DNA from: WTKD01 sp965243525
Lineage (GTDB): Bacteria > Spirochaetota > Spirochaetia > WTKD01
Length of the DNA: 64,000 nucleotides
Direction of reading: 5' to 3'
Assembly (NCBI GenBank): GCA_965243525.1
Contig: OZ251568.1
Span: forward strand, 930,001 to 994,000
Of the stretch, positions 10,248 to 19,745 are shown in pieces; within the stretch, counting starts at the first letter, position 1, and every line of letters begins with the position of its first letter. The notes below the pieces were generated by a model that was not told the origin of the DNA, did no database searches, and worked only from the letters and a program-made list of their open reading frames with translations. The translations under genes and the position numbers were made by a program.

Positions 10248-10958
10248 TCATTGCAAAAACAGTGCATCGTATGGCTCCACTGATACGTGCGTCAACAATG
10301 TCTGAACTTCACAAACAAAGCGACCTTCTGAAAAATATTCGCGTGGCATTCGGTTCAACACGATTCTCCCGGTGATCTTTCTTGGTTTGTTCCATTCCCG
10401 TTTGCGGAGTGGTTCACGAACAGCTATGCGCAACGCATCAAGAAAGGCATCTTCCGGAGTTTCACCTGTTCCGCGTGCATTATATGTTTCATGTATCCCT
10501 TCTTCCCACAAGGTTCTGTAGAACTGTTCATCCTGCCCAAGGGTGTATCGATATACAAAAGAAATTGCCCCGATGTCCACCGATGCATCAATGAGTTCAT
10601 TTTCATGCAGCAATGGTGCAGCGGGATCCATGGCATCAAAGGTCTCTGGAACAGCATATTTTGTGCTGTGCGGACGATATTCAAACGGAGCACCATAAAT
10701 GTAGTATTTTAGATAGGTTTGTGCTCGCACTCTGATCTGGGTGAGCGCTTCTGCATAATCTTCAGCATCCAATTGTTGCAAAGAGGTCTTTTGCAGCGGG
10801 TTTTCTACGTAAATTGAATACACAATGTAGTATCCAGTCGATGCAATTGCTTGAAGTTGTTCTTGTGCATTGAGTATTCCGGCTATACATATTCCTAAAA
10901 CACAGCCCCCCCTCACCATCCATCTGCACAGCATGCGCCAAGGTGAATCCTTAACCAT
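10248..10958 (-). CDS. exported protein of unknown function
   Basis: A 236-residue protein that I do not recognise. It begins with a basic segment and a hydrophobic stretch ending GILNAQ, consistent with a signal peptide and a soluble periplasmic mature part of about 200 residues with mixed strands and helices, rich in Tyr and acidic residues. AGGTGA lies 7 bases before the ATG. It is read towards the efflux operon but lies 90 bp upstream of tolC, which has its own promoter-like -10, so co-function is uncertain. A central block (GTGETPEDAFLDALR) resembles the repeated-unit style of exported spirochaete proteins, but no family name is justified. Confidence 0.7.
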   Translation of the reverse strand: MVKDSPWRMLCRWMVRGGCVLGICIAGILNAQEQLQAIASTGYYIVYSIYVENPLQKTSLQQLDAEDYAEALTQIRVRAQTYLKYYIYGAPFEYRPHSTKYAVPETFDAMDPAAPLLHENELIDASVDIGAISFVYRYTLGQDEQFYRTLWEEGIHETYNARGTGETPEDAFLDALRIAVREPLRKREWNKPRKITGRIVLNRMPREYFSEGRFVCEVQTLLTHVSVEPYDALFLQ

Positions 10959-11107
10959 ATCATCTTCACCTACGGCATCCTAGAATAAGACTTGATGCTT
11001 TCTTCAGCTTGAAATGCTGTAGATGATGCTCGCAAAATGACAACTGTGCAACACAGATTGCATCACACTACGTGATTACCACATTATTATCTTGGTGAAT
11101 GATATTT

Positions 11108-11752
11108 CTATGAAAAATATCGCGGGAATAGTCGTTTAATAGGATTCATTCGATAGCGCACATAGATGAACAGATATGCCCATGCGATACCGGCAAGATG
11201 CGTTATATGGGAGACATTGCTGTTGCGATTAGAAAACTGCATTAGCAATTCATAGGCAACATAAATCAAAATCATTATTCCTGCCGAAACTGGAAAAACA
11301 AAAAAGATAAGAATTCGCGCATCGGGGTGGAATGTTGCAAACAACAACAAGATCCCGAACACCGCTCCAGATGCCCCAATGAGCAATACGTTTGAACCAG
11401 TGAGCAAAAACAACAAAAACGACAGAAACCCAGACACCGCCCCAGTGCTCAGATAGAACAACAAGAATTCCCAGCTGCCAAGCTCGCGTTCCAGTTGCCT
11501 GCCAAAAAAATACAAGGCAAGCATGTTAAACAGCAAATGGCTTATATTCGTGCTGTGCACAAACATGTACGTAACAAATTGCCATATTCTGCCTCTGAAA
11601 ATGCCTCCAGGGCTCAGTGCCAGGTAATTATACACAATATTGGGAACTGCATACTGAATAATTTGCATGACGACGTTGATGCCAATAATGATGAATAATA
11701 CGTTTTTATATTCATAGGGAAGGGGTCTTTGCAGCCACGAACGTTTGTTCAT
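11108..11752 (-). CDS. rhomboid-family intramembrane serine protease
   Basis: A 214-residue polytopic protein with about six membrane helices. It has the rhomboid elements in order: the HSTNISHLLFNMLALYFFG block in helix 2, the catalytic serine motif GASGAVFG in helix 4 and the catalytic histidine in HLAGIAWAYL in helix 6. Members cleave substrate membrane helices within the bilayer. The length fits the minimal bacterial form with no extra cytosolic domain. The start is supported by a near-perfect promoter (TTGACA, 17 bp, TAGTCT) whose -10 ends 6 bases before the ATG. It is divergent from rlmE. The substrate is unknown. Confidence 0.92.
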   Translation of the reverse strand: MNKRSWLQRPLPYEYKNVLFIIIGINVVMQIIQYAVPNIVYNYLALSPGGIFRGRIWQFVTYMFVHSTNISHLLFNMLALYFFGRQLERELGSWEFLLFYLSTGAVSGFLSFLLFLLTGSNVLLIGASGAVFGILLLFATFHPDARILIFFVFPVSAGIMILIYVAYELLMQFSNRNSNVSHITHLAGIAWAYLFIYVRYRMNPIKRLFPRYFS

Positions 11753-11758
11753 TGTCTG

Positions 11759-11787
11759 AGACTAGTATTCTCCACATGGATTGTCAA
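11759..11787 (-). promoter_or_regulatory. promoter of the rhomboid gene, leaderless spacing
   Basis: On the minus strand a consensus TTGACA (11787-11782) is separated by exactly 17 bp from TAGTCT (11764-11759), which ends 6 bases before the ATG at 11752. Initiation at the usual distance would fall at the A of the start codon or a base beside it. Confidence 0.75.
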
Positions 11788-11891
11788 CTGTACGGCGTTC
11801 AACACGCCCCGGCGATAGCATAACAATGCCGATGCTGCATATCAATTTCTGGAGAGATTCCATCTTAAGAATGCTAGACTGCGACCAAACC

Positions 11892-11920
11892 TTCACAGGG
11901 CTGCCCCTTTGTTGTCTAAT
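11892..11920 (+). promoter_or_regulatory. promoter of rlmE, leaderless spacing
   Basis: TTCACA (11892-11897), 17 bp spacer, TCTAAT (11915-11920), then 5 bases to the ATG at 11926. No ribosome-binding site fits between the expected transcription start and the start codon. Confidence 0.7.
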
Positions 11921-11925
11921 AATAC

Positions 11926-12597
11926 ATGGCAAAACGAAGACCTCGCCCTTCCAAGCAGTCGAAACCACACGGTTCTGCACGGCAAGATCCCGCCTCGTGG
12001 AGTGATCATTATACTAAAAAGGCGAAACAATCGGGATTTCTCGCGCGATCTGTGTTTAAACTCGATGAAATTGAAGAAAAATTTCACATTCTTTCTGCCT
12101 GCATCCACCAAGCAAGGCCAAAAATCATGGATCTTGGATCTGCTCCGGGATCATGGATACAATGGTGTCTTTCGCAGAAAAGGCTCAATCACGCAACAAT
12201 ACTTTCAATTGATCTGCAACCATTGCAAAGAACAATTACACAACACCAAAAAAGGGTGCACCACATCATCGGGGATATGAATTCAGATTTGATTTTTGCA
12301 CAGGTAGCTATGCATGCGCCGTTTGCCCTCATACTCTGTGATGCCGCTCCTGCGACAACAGGACAAAAAATAGTCGATGATGCTCGTTCTCAAGAATTGA
12401 ACCGCTGCGCTGTGCATTATGCCAAAACCTATCTTGGAAAGGGAGGCAATTTTGTATGCAAGCTTTTCTTTCAAGAGGCAACCAAGGCCCTTTGCGCATC
12501 ACTCAAAACTGAGTTTGAGAAAATTAAACTATTCAAACCACAATCAAGCAGGTCTGGATCACGAGAACAATATGTCATCGCGATGAATAAACACTAG
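11926..12597 (+). CDS. rlmE: 23S rRNA 2'-O-ribose methyltransferase (FtsJ/RrmJ)
   Basis: A 223-residue SAM-dependent methyltransferase of the RrmJ/FtsJ family, which methylates U2552 of 23S rRNA in the ribosomal A-loop. The N-terminus is basic and ends in YTKKAKQSGFLARSVFKL, which is diagnostic of the family and includes the first catalytic Lys. The SAM-binding motif follows as MDLGSAPGSW, with the later CDAAPATTG acidic motif and the KLFF block containing the second catalytic Lys. The length is normal. The gene starts 5 bases after a -10 hexamer and has no upstream Shine-Dalgarno, so a leaderless message is likely. apbE follows at once on the same strand but has its own promoter-like element. 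Confidence 0.95.
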   Translation: MAKRRPRPSKQSKPHGSARQDPASWSDHYTKKAKQSGFLARSVFKLDEIEEKFHILSACIHQARPKIMDLGSAPGSWIQWCLSQKRLNHATILSIDLQPLQRTITQHQKRVHHIIGDMNSDLIFAQVAMHAPFALILCDAAPATTGQKIVDDARSQELNRCAVHYAKTYLGKGGNFVCKLFFQEATKALCASLKTEFEKIKLFKPQSSRSGSREQYVIAMNKH

Positions 12598-12598
12598 C

Positions 12599-12626
12599 TT
12601 CACGCTGATGCAAGACTACATATAAT
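12599..12626 (+). promoter_or_regulatory. candidate promoter of apbE
   Basis: TTCACG (12599-12604), 16 bp spacer, perfect TATAAT (12621-12626). The expected transcription start near 12633 lies downstream of the ATG at 12625, which favours the in-frame ATG at 12643 as the translation start. Confidence 0.55.
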
Positions 12627-12642
12627 GATAAACTGGTTTATA

Positions 12643-13719
12643 ATGACAGCAGCTGTCCTGATAACCATCAAAAGAACAATCGCCCATCGATTCCGATTGA
12701 TTCAGCATGGTCTGGGAATAGCCTTGATAGCATCATCTCTCATCGCTTGCGGCACTGCTTCATTTTCGTCATTACAACTGGGAACAACAATTCACATCAC
12801 TTTGTTTAACACGCAGTTAAACACTCGAGAATGGCAGTCTATTGAGACGCAGATTGATGCATATGATCAATTGTTTTCAACATATCCCAATGCGGTTATG
12901 TCTCAATTAAAAAAACTCAACGCATCTGCCGGAACAGCTCCTGTGGAGATGAATGTCGAAGTGATTGACCTATTGAGCATCGCTCAAGGAATTTCACTGG
13001 AGACAAACAATGCATTTGCTCTGTGTATTGAACCATTGGTCTCTTTGTGGGGCATTGGCACTGTTCATGCCCAGGTTCCCGATGCCGCTGCGATCCAAAA
13101 TCGCCTTTCCTTGCTAGATCCGCATGATCTTCTCCTCACAGAGAGTTCAGCCTTTTTAAAACATGTTGGAATGGGCATCGACCTTGGCGGTATTGCAAAA
13201 GGATATATCGCCGAAAAAATCGCACAAGAACTCAAAACATTAGGAGTTGCTCAGGCGCTGCTTGATTTTGGCGGAAACATCGTGAGTATTGGTCTAAAAA
13301 ATGATGCTGAACAATGGCGGGTAGGTATACGCAATCCTCGCGGAATCGCAAACGAATTGGTTGGCGCATACGAAATTGGCGCAGATACCGCTGTTGTCAC
13401 CAGTGGAGATTATGAACGCTATTTTGAACAAGATGATGTTCGCTATCATCATATCTTGGATGCCACCACCGGATATCCAAGCACAAGCGATTTGACGAGC
13501 ACCACCATCATATCCTCTGATGCGGTACTTGCAGATGCATTGTCGACCGCAAGTTTTGTTATGGGCGCACGCCAAGCGGCTCAACTCCAAGACAGGTATC
13601 CAGGAACTGAGTTTATCTTCATCGGGGTTGACGCATCGATCTGGGTGAGCAATCCGGACGCCTTTACCTTGCTCGATGAGGCATTTGTATTGCGTGACTG
13701 GAACAGCTTGAAAGAGTGA
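12643..13719 (+). CDS. apbE: FAD:protein FMN transferase (ApbE), lipoprotein
   Basis: ApbE/Ftp-type flavin transferase of about 358 residues. It attaches FMN covalently to Thr or Ser of periplasmic-facing redox subunits. A basic N-terminus and hydrophobic stretch end in the lipobox LIAC (Cys 36), so the enzyme should be a membrane-anchored lipoprotein on the outer face. Family motifs include DLGGIAKGYIAEK in mid-protein, LLDFGGNIVSIG, and HHILDATTGYPS with its conserved histidine and metal-binding region. The start at 12643 follows from the promoter position; an ATG six codons upstream lies within the -10 sequence and is unlikely. No flavinylated partner such as an RnfG or NqrC subunit is seen in the window. 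Confidence 0.9.
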   Translation: MTAAVLITIKRTIAHRFRLIQHGLGIALIASSLIACGTASFSSLQLGTTIHITLFNTQLNTREWQSIETQIDAYDQLFSTYPNAVMSQLKKLNASAGTAPVEMNVEVIDLLSIAQGISLETNNAFALCIEPLVSLWGIGTVHAQVPDAAAIQNRLSLLDPHDLLLTESSAFLKHVGMGIDLGGIAKGYIAEKIAQELKTLGVAQALLDFGGNIVSIGLKNDAEQWRVGIRNPRGIANELVGAYEIGADTAVVTSGDYERYFEQDDVRYHHILDATTGYPSTSDLTSTTIISSDAVLADALSTASFVMGARQAAQLQDRYPGTEFIFIGVDASIWVSNPDAFTLLDEAFVLRDWNSLKE

Positions 13720-13776
13720 TGGAAATTAGTATGAAATTAGATACTGTTATGAGGCGAAACATGCATATGGAGAACT

Positions 13777-15120
13777 ATGGCTAAATCAAAAGGTTTCATC
13801 TGCACTGCCTGTGATGCACACCATGCAACTTGGTATGGAAAATGCCCCAATTGCGGAACATGGTCGAGCCTCGAAGAACAATTTGAAGAACCCGCTTTTC
13901 GCTCTGGAAATATTTCAGCAACCGGCACTCAAAAAAGCACCCTGTATTCTTTGGAGTATTCCGGAGAATTGACAGAAGAGCGGTGGCAATCACAACTATC
14001 TGAATTTGATCGGGTCTTGGGAGGCGGAGCAGTCGCTGGAACAACGGTATTGTTAGGTGGAGAACCAGGTATCGGAAAATCAACCTTGATGCTCCAATAC
14101 GCTGCTGCAAACAGCATGCCTGTATACTATATCACTGGTGAAGAGACCTTTACGCGCATACAATTGCGTGCAAAGCGATTAGGTATCACCGCAGAGAATG
14201 TGCATATCATATGCGATACTGAATTAACCCGGGTATTCCATACGCTGCATGATGTAACTCAGGCTATTGTTATTTTTGATTCCATTCAAACGATGCACCT
14301 TGCTGAACTGCCCACCCAGGCAGGTTCTATTTCACATATTCGCTATATTTCACAACGGCTTGTTGAGTTTTCGCGCGATCATCACGCATCTGTGTTTATT
14401 GTCAGCCACGTCACCAAGGCAGGTGATCTAGCCGGACCAAAGCAGCTAGAACATCTGGTAGACACCGTGTTGTTGTTTGAACGAGGCGATGCCGAACTTC
14501 GCTATATCCGCGCAACGAAAAACAGATTTGGTGCAACCGACGAACTTGGAGTCTTCTCGCTTGATGAAAGTGGACTGCATATCGTGCAGAATCCATCTGC
14601 CTTTTTTCAGGTGCACCGTCCGGACGACAAAGCAATGCCAAATGGAACTATTTCAGTGCCAATCTTTGAAGGCAGTCGAGTATTCATCATTGAACTGCAG
14701 GCCTTGACCATAGCCACGCAGGTCACTGCTGCACGGGTTTATTCCGACAAGATAGATGCGCGACGCATTGCACGCATTGCAGCGGTACTTGAGAAAACAC
14801 TTGGTACGAGTTTTTCTGATCAAGACATATACATCAATGTTGCAGGCGGCATCACCATCAAAGATGTAAGTTCTGATCTTGCTTTGGCGATGGCTCTGTA
14901 TTCAGCGCGCATTGAAAAACCACTGCCTCACCGCTGTTGTGCTGTTGGAGAGCTGAGTTTGGCAGGCGAGGTTCGGACAATCCCCCTCTTAAAACAGCGC
15001 ATTCGTGCAGTACAAGATTTTGGTTTTACCCATTGCCTCGCTCCCCATGGATGCGAAGAACATTTTTCGTATACCTCGATAGCATCGCTTGTTGATGCAG
15101 TCAACTCGCTCTTGACCTAG
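13777..15120 (+). CDS. radA: DNA repair protein RadA
   Basis: A 447-residue RadA/Sms ATPase that promotes branch migration during recombinational repair. The N-terminal zinc finger is intact (CTACDAHHATWYGKCPNCG, residues 9-27). The RecA-like core has Walker A GGEPGIGKST, a Walker B region ending IVIFDS, and the RadA-specific KNRFG motif. The C-terminal third is the Lon-protease-like domain, recognisable from NVAGGITIKD...DLALAMALYSA. The length matches E. coli RadA closely. GGAG lies 4 bases before the ATG. It follows apbE by 57 bp on the same strand and may be co-transcribed. Confidence 0.96.
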   Translation: MAKSKGFICTACDAHHATWYGKCPNCGTWSSLEEQFEEPAFRSGNISATGTQKSTLYSLEYSGELTEERWQSQLSEFDRVLGGGAVAGTTVLLGGEPGIGKSTLMLQYAAANSMPVYYITGEETFTRIQLRAKRLGITAENVHIICDTELTRVFHTLHDVTQAIVIFDSIQTMHLAELPTQAGSISHIRYISQRLVEFSRDHHASVFIVSHVTKAGDLAGPKQLEHLVDTVLLFERGDAELRYIRATKNRFGATDELGVFSLDESGLHIVQNPSAFFQVHRPDDKAMPNGTISVPIFEGSRVFIIELQALTIATQVTAARVYSDKIDARRIARIAAVLEKTLGTSFSDQDIYINVAGGITIKDVSSDLALAMALYSARIEKPLPHRCCAVGELSLAGEVRTIPLLKQRIRAVQDFGFTHCLAPHGCEEHFSYTSIASLVDAVNSLLT

Positions 15121-15216
15121 TTAACAGGTGCCGCAAACTCCACAGAACATGCATATCCAACACAACCGCTCGTGCCGGGACGTTCCTGGTCAGATATGTT
15201 TCCTCCATGATTTTAT

Positions 15217-15245
15217 TTGCGCCGTTATGTCCAGATTGCTATGCT
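15217..15245 (+). promoter_or_regulatory. promoter of the CDF exporter, leaderless spacing
   Basis: TTGCGC (15217-15222), 17 bp spacer, TATGCT (15240-15245) with an extended TG one base upstream, then 5 bases to the ATG at 15251. Confidence 0.7.
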
Positions 15246-15250
15246 AGGGC

Positions 15251-16108
15251 ATGCATCAGCATATCGATCTAGAAGAAATGCGATCATCACAGCGCCTGAT
15301 TATAGCAACCCTTGTAAACCTGCTTCTTGTCGTCATCCAGATCGTTTGGGGCATTCTTGCAAGTAGCCTTGCCCTCCTTGCCGATGCGCTCCATAACCTC
15401 AGCGATGCGGGAAGCATCCTTATTGCGGTGATCGCACGAAAAATAGCACAACGCCCCGCATCAAGCACATATACTTATGGATATCGCCGTGCAGAAATTC
15501 TCGGCGCTTTGATTAACTGCTCTTCGCTCATTTTCGTAGGGTTTTATTTGGTTTATCAAGCGGCTCACCGATATTTCAACCCCACCGAAGTAGAGGGATG
15601 GGTCATCGTATGGGTTGCACTCATCGCATTGATAATCGACACGGTTACAGCTGTGCTAACCTATCGAGCGGGCGGAGACAAAAATCTCAACATCCGCACT
15701 GCTTTTCTGCATAACCTTGCTGATGCTTTTGCTTCAGTTGCAGTGATTGTTGCTGGAGTTTGTATCATCTTGTTTCAGTGGTATGTCGTCGATCTCATTG
15801 CAACCGTTGCCATTTCTGCATACATCTTGATTCAAGGATTTACCCTGATCAAAAAGAGCATTCTCATTTTGATGCAAGGCGTTCCCGAACATATCGACCT
15901 TACCCAGGTCCAAGAATCAATCACAACAATACCAGGGGTAAAGACCATCAAAACCATGCATATTTGGCAATTGGACGATAATCGTGTTTATCTTGATGCT
16001 TCAATAACATTGAGCACTGACTGTGATGCACAGACTGCGAGGAACACCATCAAACAGCATCTCATGCGTCGATACGCGATATTCAACAGCTCGATTGAAT
16101 TAGATTAA
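15251..16108 (+). CDS. cation diffusion facilitator (zinc/divalent-metal exporter)
   Basis: A 285-residue CDF transporter of the CzcD/ZitB branch, which exchanges cytosolic Zn2+ or a similar metal for protons. Six membrane helices are apparent. The metal site is seen as HNLSD in helix 2 (LLADALHNLSDAG) and again as HNLAD in helix 5 (FLHNLADAFAS); this HxxxD pairing is typical of zinc transporters of the family. The C-terminal cytosolic ferredoxin-like domain has the expected MHIWQLD pattern and ends in a short acidic tail. The N-terminus has only two His, so no long His-rich metal sensor is present. It is convergent with the TraB-family gene. Confidence 0.92.
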   Translation: MHQHIDLEEMRSSQRLIIATLVNLLLVVIQIVWGILASSLALLADALHNLSDAGSILIAVIARKIAQRPASSTYTYGYRRAEILGALINCSSLIFVGFYLVYQAAHRYFNPTEVEGWVIVWVALIALIIDTVTAVLTYRAGGDKNLNIRTAFLHNLADAFASVAVIVAGVCIILFQWYVVDLIATVAISAYILIQGFTLIKKSILILMQGVPEHIDLTQVQESITTIPGVKTIKTMHIWQLDDNRVYLDASITLSTDCDAQTARNTIKQHLMRRYAIFNSSIELD

Positions 16109-16149
16109 CGCAGCAATATTCTCTGATCCTGAACATTCTCGGACTACCA

Positions 16150-17301
16150 CTATCCAATGAGGACAGGAATAGCACCAAAGGTTCCTATGGCGCTACCTAG
16201 GGTTGTCATAATAAACACAAGCAGGACCCTGCTCACGCGATTGCGGTATACTCCACGTAGGGATTTGATGTCCTTTGTTACTGTTTGAAAATCACGAATC
16301 AACGGTTTTCTAAATGTCCCCTCAAGAATACCCGCCACAAAACCCACCCCTATCGTTGGGTTCAAGGAGGTAAACGGTGCAGCTATGATAGATCCAAGAA
16401 TTGTCAGTGGGTGTGCGAGACTTATGATGGCTGCTATGCCCGCAAGCGCACCATTGATGGTAAACCAGATAACAAAATTATTGAGTACACTTTGCCAATC
16501 ACTCCGAAAGGCACCTCGGGTGATAAGTGCAACAATGAGCACCGGAAGAACCCATTTAAGAATTTTTCCTATCACCGAAGGTTTTGGAAGTTCTTCTAAT
16601 GCTGCACAATCAATGTCATAGTCTTTGGCATGCAATGCGTGCAGACAATCGACCACCCCTTTGAGATGTCCTAATCCAATGATTGCAACGATGTTTTTTC
16701 CTGGGGTTTCAAATATTTTTTTTGCAAGATAGCGATCTCGTTCGTCAATGAGTATCGCCCGAATCGAAGGAAGATAATCACCCAATTCCTGCATCATAGC
16801 ATCGACTGCATTTTGATCTTTGATTGCTTCAATCTCAGCGACATCTAATTTTTTGGTGGAAAATGATGCTGAAAACAAGGCCTCAAGCAGCTTGAATTTT
16901 GAAAAAAATCCAGTTTTTCGCCAGGCTCGAATGAGTGTTTTATCAAGTGGACGATCACATAGTGAAAGACGGAGTTTTTTCTCCTTTGCGATGCGGATCC
17001 CCTCAAGCATCTCAGCTCCCGGAGGGCTATCGCTTCCTATGCGTTGTTGAAATGCAGAAAGCATGAGCGATGCAATCATAAACATCCCCTGTCTTTTCTT
17101 AATTACAGAAACAATATTGGTATCTTTCCACTTGTTTTCATTTGTGAGGTTCTTATAGCGGCGCTCATCAAGCTCAACGCAGATCGTGTCCGGCGCGAAT
17201 GTTTCAACCGCAGTCTGAACATCCTCGATGCTTTTTTTTGAAACATGAGCAGTTCCAACAAGATGTATGGTGCGGTCCCCAAGAGTTATTGATTGAATCA
17301 T
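16150..17301 (-). CDS. TraB/PrgY-family membrane protein
   Basis: A 383-residue protein of the TraB family, related to PrgY of Enterococcus, which limits pheromone activity, and to TIKI-type metalloproteases. The opening block has the GTAHVSKKS motif near residues 16-24 and the CVELDERR motif near 41-48; a later IIGLGHLKGV motif supplies the second conserved His. The last 150 residues hold about four membrane helices. Its ATG overlaps the stop of the upstream DHH gene by 4 bp, so the three genes from 19645 down to 16150 form one translationally coupled unit. Function in non-conjugative bacteria is unknown; a membrane-associated hydrolase role is inference. Confidence 0.88.
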   Translation of the reverse strand: MIQSITLGDRTIHLVGTAHVSKKSIEDVQTAVETFAPDTICVELDERRYKNLTNENKWKDTNIVSVIKKRQGMFMIASLMLSAFQQRIGSDSPPGAEMLEGIRIAKEKKLRLSLCDRPLDKTLIRAWRKTGFFSKFKLLEALFSASFSTKKLDVAEIEAIKDQNAVDAMMQELGDYLPSIRAILIDERDRYLAKKIFETPGKNIVAIIGLGHLKGVVDCLHALHAKDYDIDCAALEELPKPSVIGKILKWVLPVLIVALITRGAFRSDWQSVLNNFVIWFTINGALAGIAAIISLAHPLTILGSIIAAPFTSLNPTIGVGFVAGILEGTFRKPLIRDFQTVTKDIKSLRGVYRNRVSRVLLVFIMTTLGSAIGTFGAIPVLIG

Positions 17302-18254
17302 AAAAATATTCCTTTTCGAAAACGTTTTTCAATTTCTGCATCACCCGGATATGCACTTTCAGGAATCTGCCCACCTGCCATATGCGCATGCCCCCCTCCT
17401 TGTCCAATACCTTGCACAACATGCCGAATCAACTGATCACCAGGAAAACTCTTGTCTTCACTCCGCACCGAAATGCGTATCGACCCACTATGCCGAATCG
17501 AAACGGCCACCACAGTTATCTCGCGCAATCCAAGAAAAAAATCAGCTATCAACGCCTGCACTTCAACACTACACTTCAGAGAAAGGGGAATAAACACAAA
17601 ATGTTTGTGCCGCCTAAATTGTTGCATTGCTTCACGAAAAATTGAGAGATTTTCAATAGATAACGAATTTCTAAGCAATCGACTTGCTAATTCCCAATCA
17701 CCCAAATAAAACAGTTCACTGTGTGCACGAAGATCAGCTTGTGAAACGCCTCGCGTCATAAACATGGTATCCATCATAATGCCCATCAACAAGGCAGTCG
17801 CCACAGAACGAGGAATTTCTAAACTGCTCTCACGAAAATATTCCCAAATAATGGTCGCACAAGCCCCGTAGGAAGTACGTACATCTTTGTAGCGAATTCC
17901 AGATGGATGCAATAAATTGTGATGATCGATGATCGCAGTTATCTTTTTTTCGTGTTCAGATAGCAAATTTGGCAGGCCATCAATTGCAATAATCTGCGCA
18001 TCCTGTTGTACGACATCATCAAAATGATACACAGAGATCTGCAACAAATTAATTGCATGTTCGAGCGAGGGGCTCTGCAACATGCCTCGATATACAATCT
18101 GTGCCTCAAGTCCAACCGATTGCAACAGGTATTGCAATCCAAATGCGGCTGCGATCGCATCATGATCGGGAAAATCATGGGTCATAATGCAGACTTGTTT
18201 TTGGGTGTATAGTTCTTGAATCAGGTTCCCTAGGCGATTGCTCATTAATTTCAC
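17298..18254 (-). CDS. DHH-family phosphoesterase (NrnA-like)
   Basis: A 318-residue DHH/DHHA1 phosphoesterase resembling the NrnA/GdpP group, which degrades nanoRNA, pAp or cyclic dinucleotide products. The metal-binding motifs are visible: HDFPDHDA near residue 25, an aspartate in AIIAIDGLP, and the DHH signature in AIIDHHNLLH. The C-terminal DHHA1 domain ends with the Gly-rich substrate loop GQGGGHAHMAGG. The start could be this ATG or the ATG three codons later. It overlaps the TPR lipoprotein gene and the TraB gene by 4 bp each. The exact substrate cannot be told from sequence. Confidence 0.9.
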   Translation of the reverse strand: MKLMSNRLGNLIQELYTQKQVCIMTHDFPDHDAIAAAFGLQYLLQSVGLEAQIVYRGMLQSPSLEHAINLLQISVYHFDDVVQQDAQIIAIDGLPNLLSEHEKKITAIIDHHNLLHPSGIRYKDVRTSYGACATIIWEYFRESSLEIPRSVATALLMGIMMDTMFMTRGVSQADLRAHSELFYLGDWELASRLLRNSLSIENLSIFREAMQQFRRHKHFVFIPLSLKCSVEVQALIADFFLGLREITVVAVSIRHSGSIRISVRSEDKSFPGDQLIRHVVQGIGQGGGHAHMAGGQIPESAYPGDAEIEKRFRKGIFL

Positions 18255-19645
18255 AAATTTATTTTTTCTATTTTGTACAGTGCTATTCCTGTTTCAAATA
18301 GCTCCCCCCTGTCTTCAGTCGCAACTGCCTCATAAAACTTCTGTGCGAGTTTAATGTTCTCCATTATTTCATGAAATGCACCAAGATAATAGTATCCCTT
18401 TGCCCTATCTGCTATATTCTTTTCTTGTTGAACACGATGCTCTGCTCGCTCCAGGGCGGTTGCATCAATAACAGATTGCAATAAAATTCTAAAAATATCA
18501 TCTTGTGGCGTAGACTTAATCACTTGAAAAAGAAATTTCTGTGCTACATCAAATCGATTGAGTGCATACAGAGAGAGTCCAATAAGCATGGCGTATTCTG
18601 CGTATGGATCTTCCTTATAGAGCTTGTAGAGATATTCCAAGGCCTCTTCGTAGAATCCAGTTGCAAACAAAGCAACCGCATAGCCCCTGTAGGCGGGATG
18701 AAAATCAGGATTTTGTTCCAGTGTTCGCGCATAATCATCCCTCGCTGCAGGATAATCATGGCTCAATTCATACATTTCTGCTCGATAAAAATACGTAACA
18801 AAAACATTAGAATTTGATTCAATGAAAATATTGTAATCTCCAATGGCCTTGTCGACCCGGCGGAGTTCAGCTTGCACCTTACCCCTGCCAAGATAATGCC
18901 ACGAATATTCCGGAGCCAATTCAATAGCACGAGTATAATCGACAACCGCTGGAACAAAGGCATCCTGGAGAGCGCGCACTTCTCCTCTGCCTGCATACAC
19001 CAAGTGATTTTCAGGATCAAGCTCTATGATTTCGTCATAAATGCTCTCTGCACGAACATATTGTTTTTGTTCCTGGAACAATTTTGCATATCCCCAGAGT
19101 GTTTGTGGATCTCGTTGAATCTCAAGACTTTTTTGGAAAAGCCGTTGAGACGATGTATAATCTTCCATTTCTCTGTATACTTCTGCGAGCGCAACAAGCG
19201 CCTTGGGATCTGAGTCATCAATGCGAAGTAGGGCGAGAAAATGGGTCTCTGCCTCTTCCCAATTACGCTCATGCGCAGCCACCAAGGCGCGAATATAAAC
19301 TATTTCTCTTTGTAACGCTTCATTTTCTGCGATGAAATCAAGTAGCTCGATAGCAGTTCCCATATCCCCTGCCAAATAGCTTGATTGTGCTGCTAACAAC
19401 ACCTGTTCATTTGGATCGGTTATATCGTTTGGATCGATGCCTTGAGCACGGAGTAATGCAGCTATTTCAGCATAATCATCTAGTGTAATCTGCACCAATG
19501 GCACCGGAGGTTCGACGGGTTCTTCAGAAATCACCACATCATCGATCATCGCATCATCGTGTGGAATCGTTGTCTGACACGCTGCAAAAAACCATACCAT
19601 ACTACAGCAAATTAATTTCAATAAAAATTTATTAGAAAAGACCAT
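18251..19645 (-). CDS. TPR-repeat lipoprotein
   Basis: A 464-residue secreted lipoprotein with a FAAC lipobox (Cys 23) followed by an acidic linker, then about ten tetratricopeptide-type helical pairs from near residue 85 to 440. Typical units are ALVALAEVYREMEDYTSSQ, HLVYAGRGEVRALQ and YAVALFATGFYEEALEYL. TPR arrays act as protein-binding scaffolds, so a role in envelope assembly is plausible, but no specific partner is indicated. It is the first gene of a tightly overlapping three-gene unit with the DHH phosphoesterase and the TraB protein, and it is divergent from the large membrane-anchored protein at 19746. Confidence 0.85.
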   Translation of the reverse strand: MVFSNKFLLKLICCSMVWFFAACQTTIPHDDAMIDDVVISEEPVEPPVPLVQITLDDYAEIAALLRAQGIDPNDITDPNEQVLLAAQSSYLAGDMGTAIELLDFIAENEALQREIVYIRALVAAHERNWEEAETHFLALLRIDDSDPKALVALAEVYREMEDYTSSQRLFQKSLEIQRDPQTLWGYAKLFQEQKQYVRAESIYDEIIELDPENHLVYAGRGEVRALQDAFVPAVVDYTRAIELAPEYSWHYLGRGKVQAELRRVDKAIGDYNIFIESNSNVFVTYFYRAEMYELSHDYPAARDDYARTLEQNPDFHPAYRGYAVALFATGFYEEALEYLYKLYKEDPYAEYAMLIGLSLYALNRFDVAQKFLFQVIKSTPQDDIFRILLQSVIDATALERAEHRVQQEKNIADRAKGYYYLGAFHEIMENIKLAQKFYEAVATEDRGELFETGIALYKIEKINL

Positions 19646-19711
19646 ACCTGAAAAATCGGAGAAAAACTATCCCATATTTAAATGAAATATGATTCTCCTC
19701 CTCTATCTACC

Positions 19712-19740
19712 TTGTTTTCTCACGTATATAGAGATATCAT
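19712..19740 (+). promoter_or_regulatory. promoter of the gene at 19746, leaderless spacing; decides the start
   Basis: TTGTTT (19712-19717), 17 bp spacer, TATCAT (19735-19740), 5 bases, then GTG at 19746. The arrangement lies inside the possible longer reading frame from the ATG at 19689 and argues against that start. Confidence 0.6.
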
Positions 19741-19745
19741 TCTGT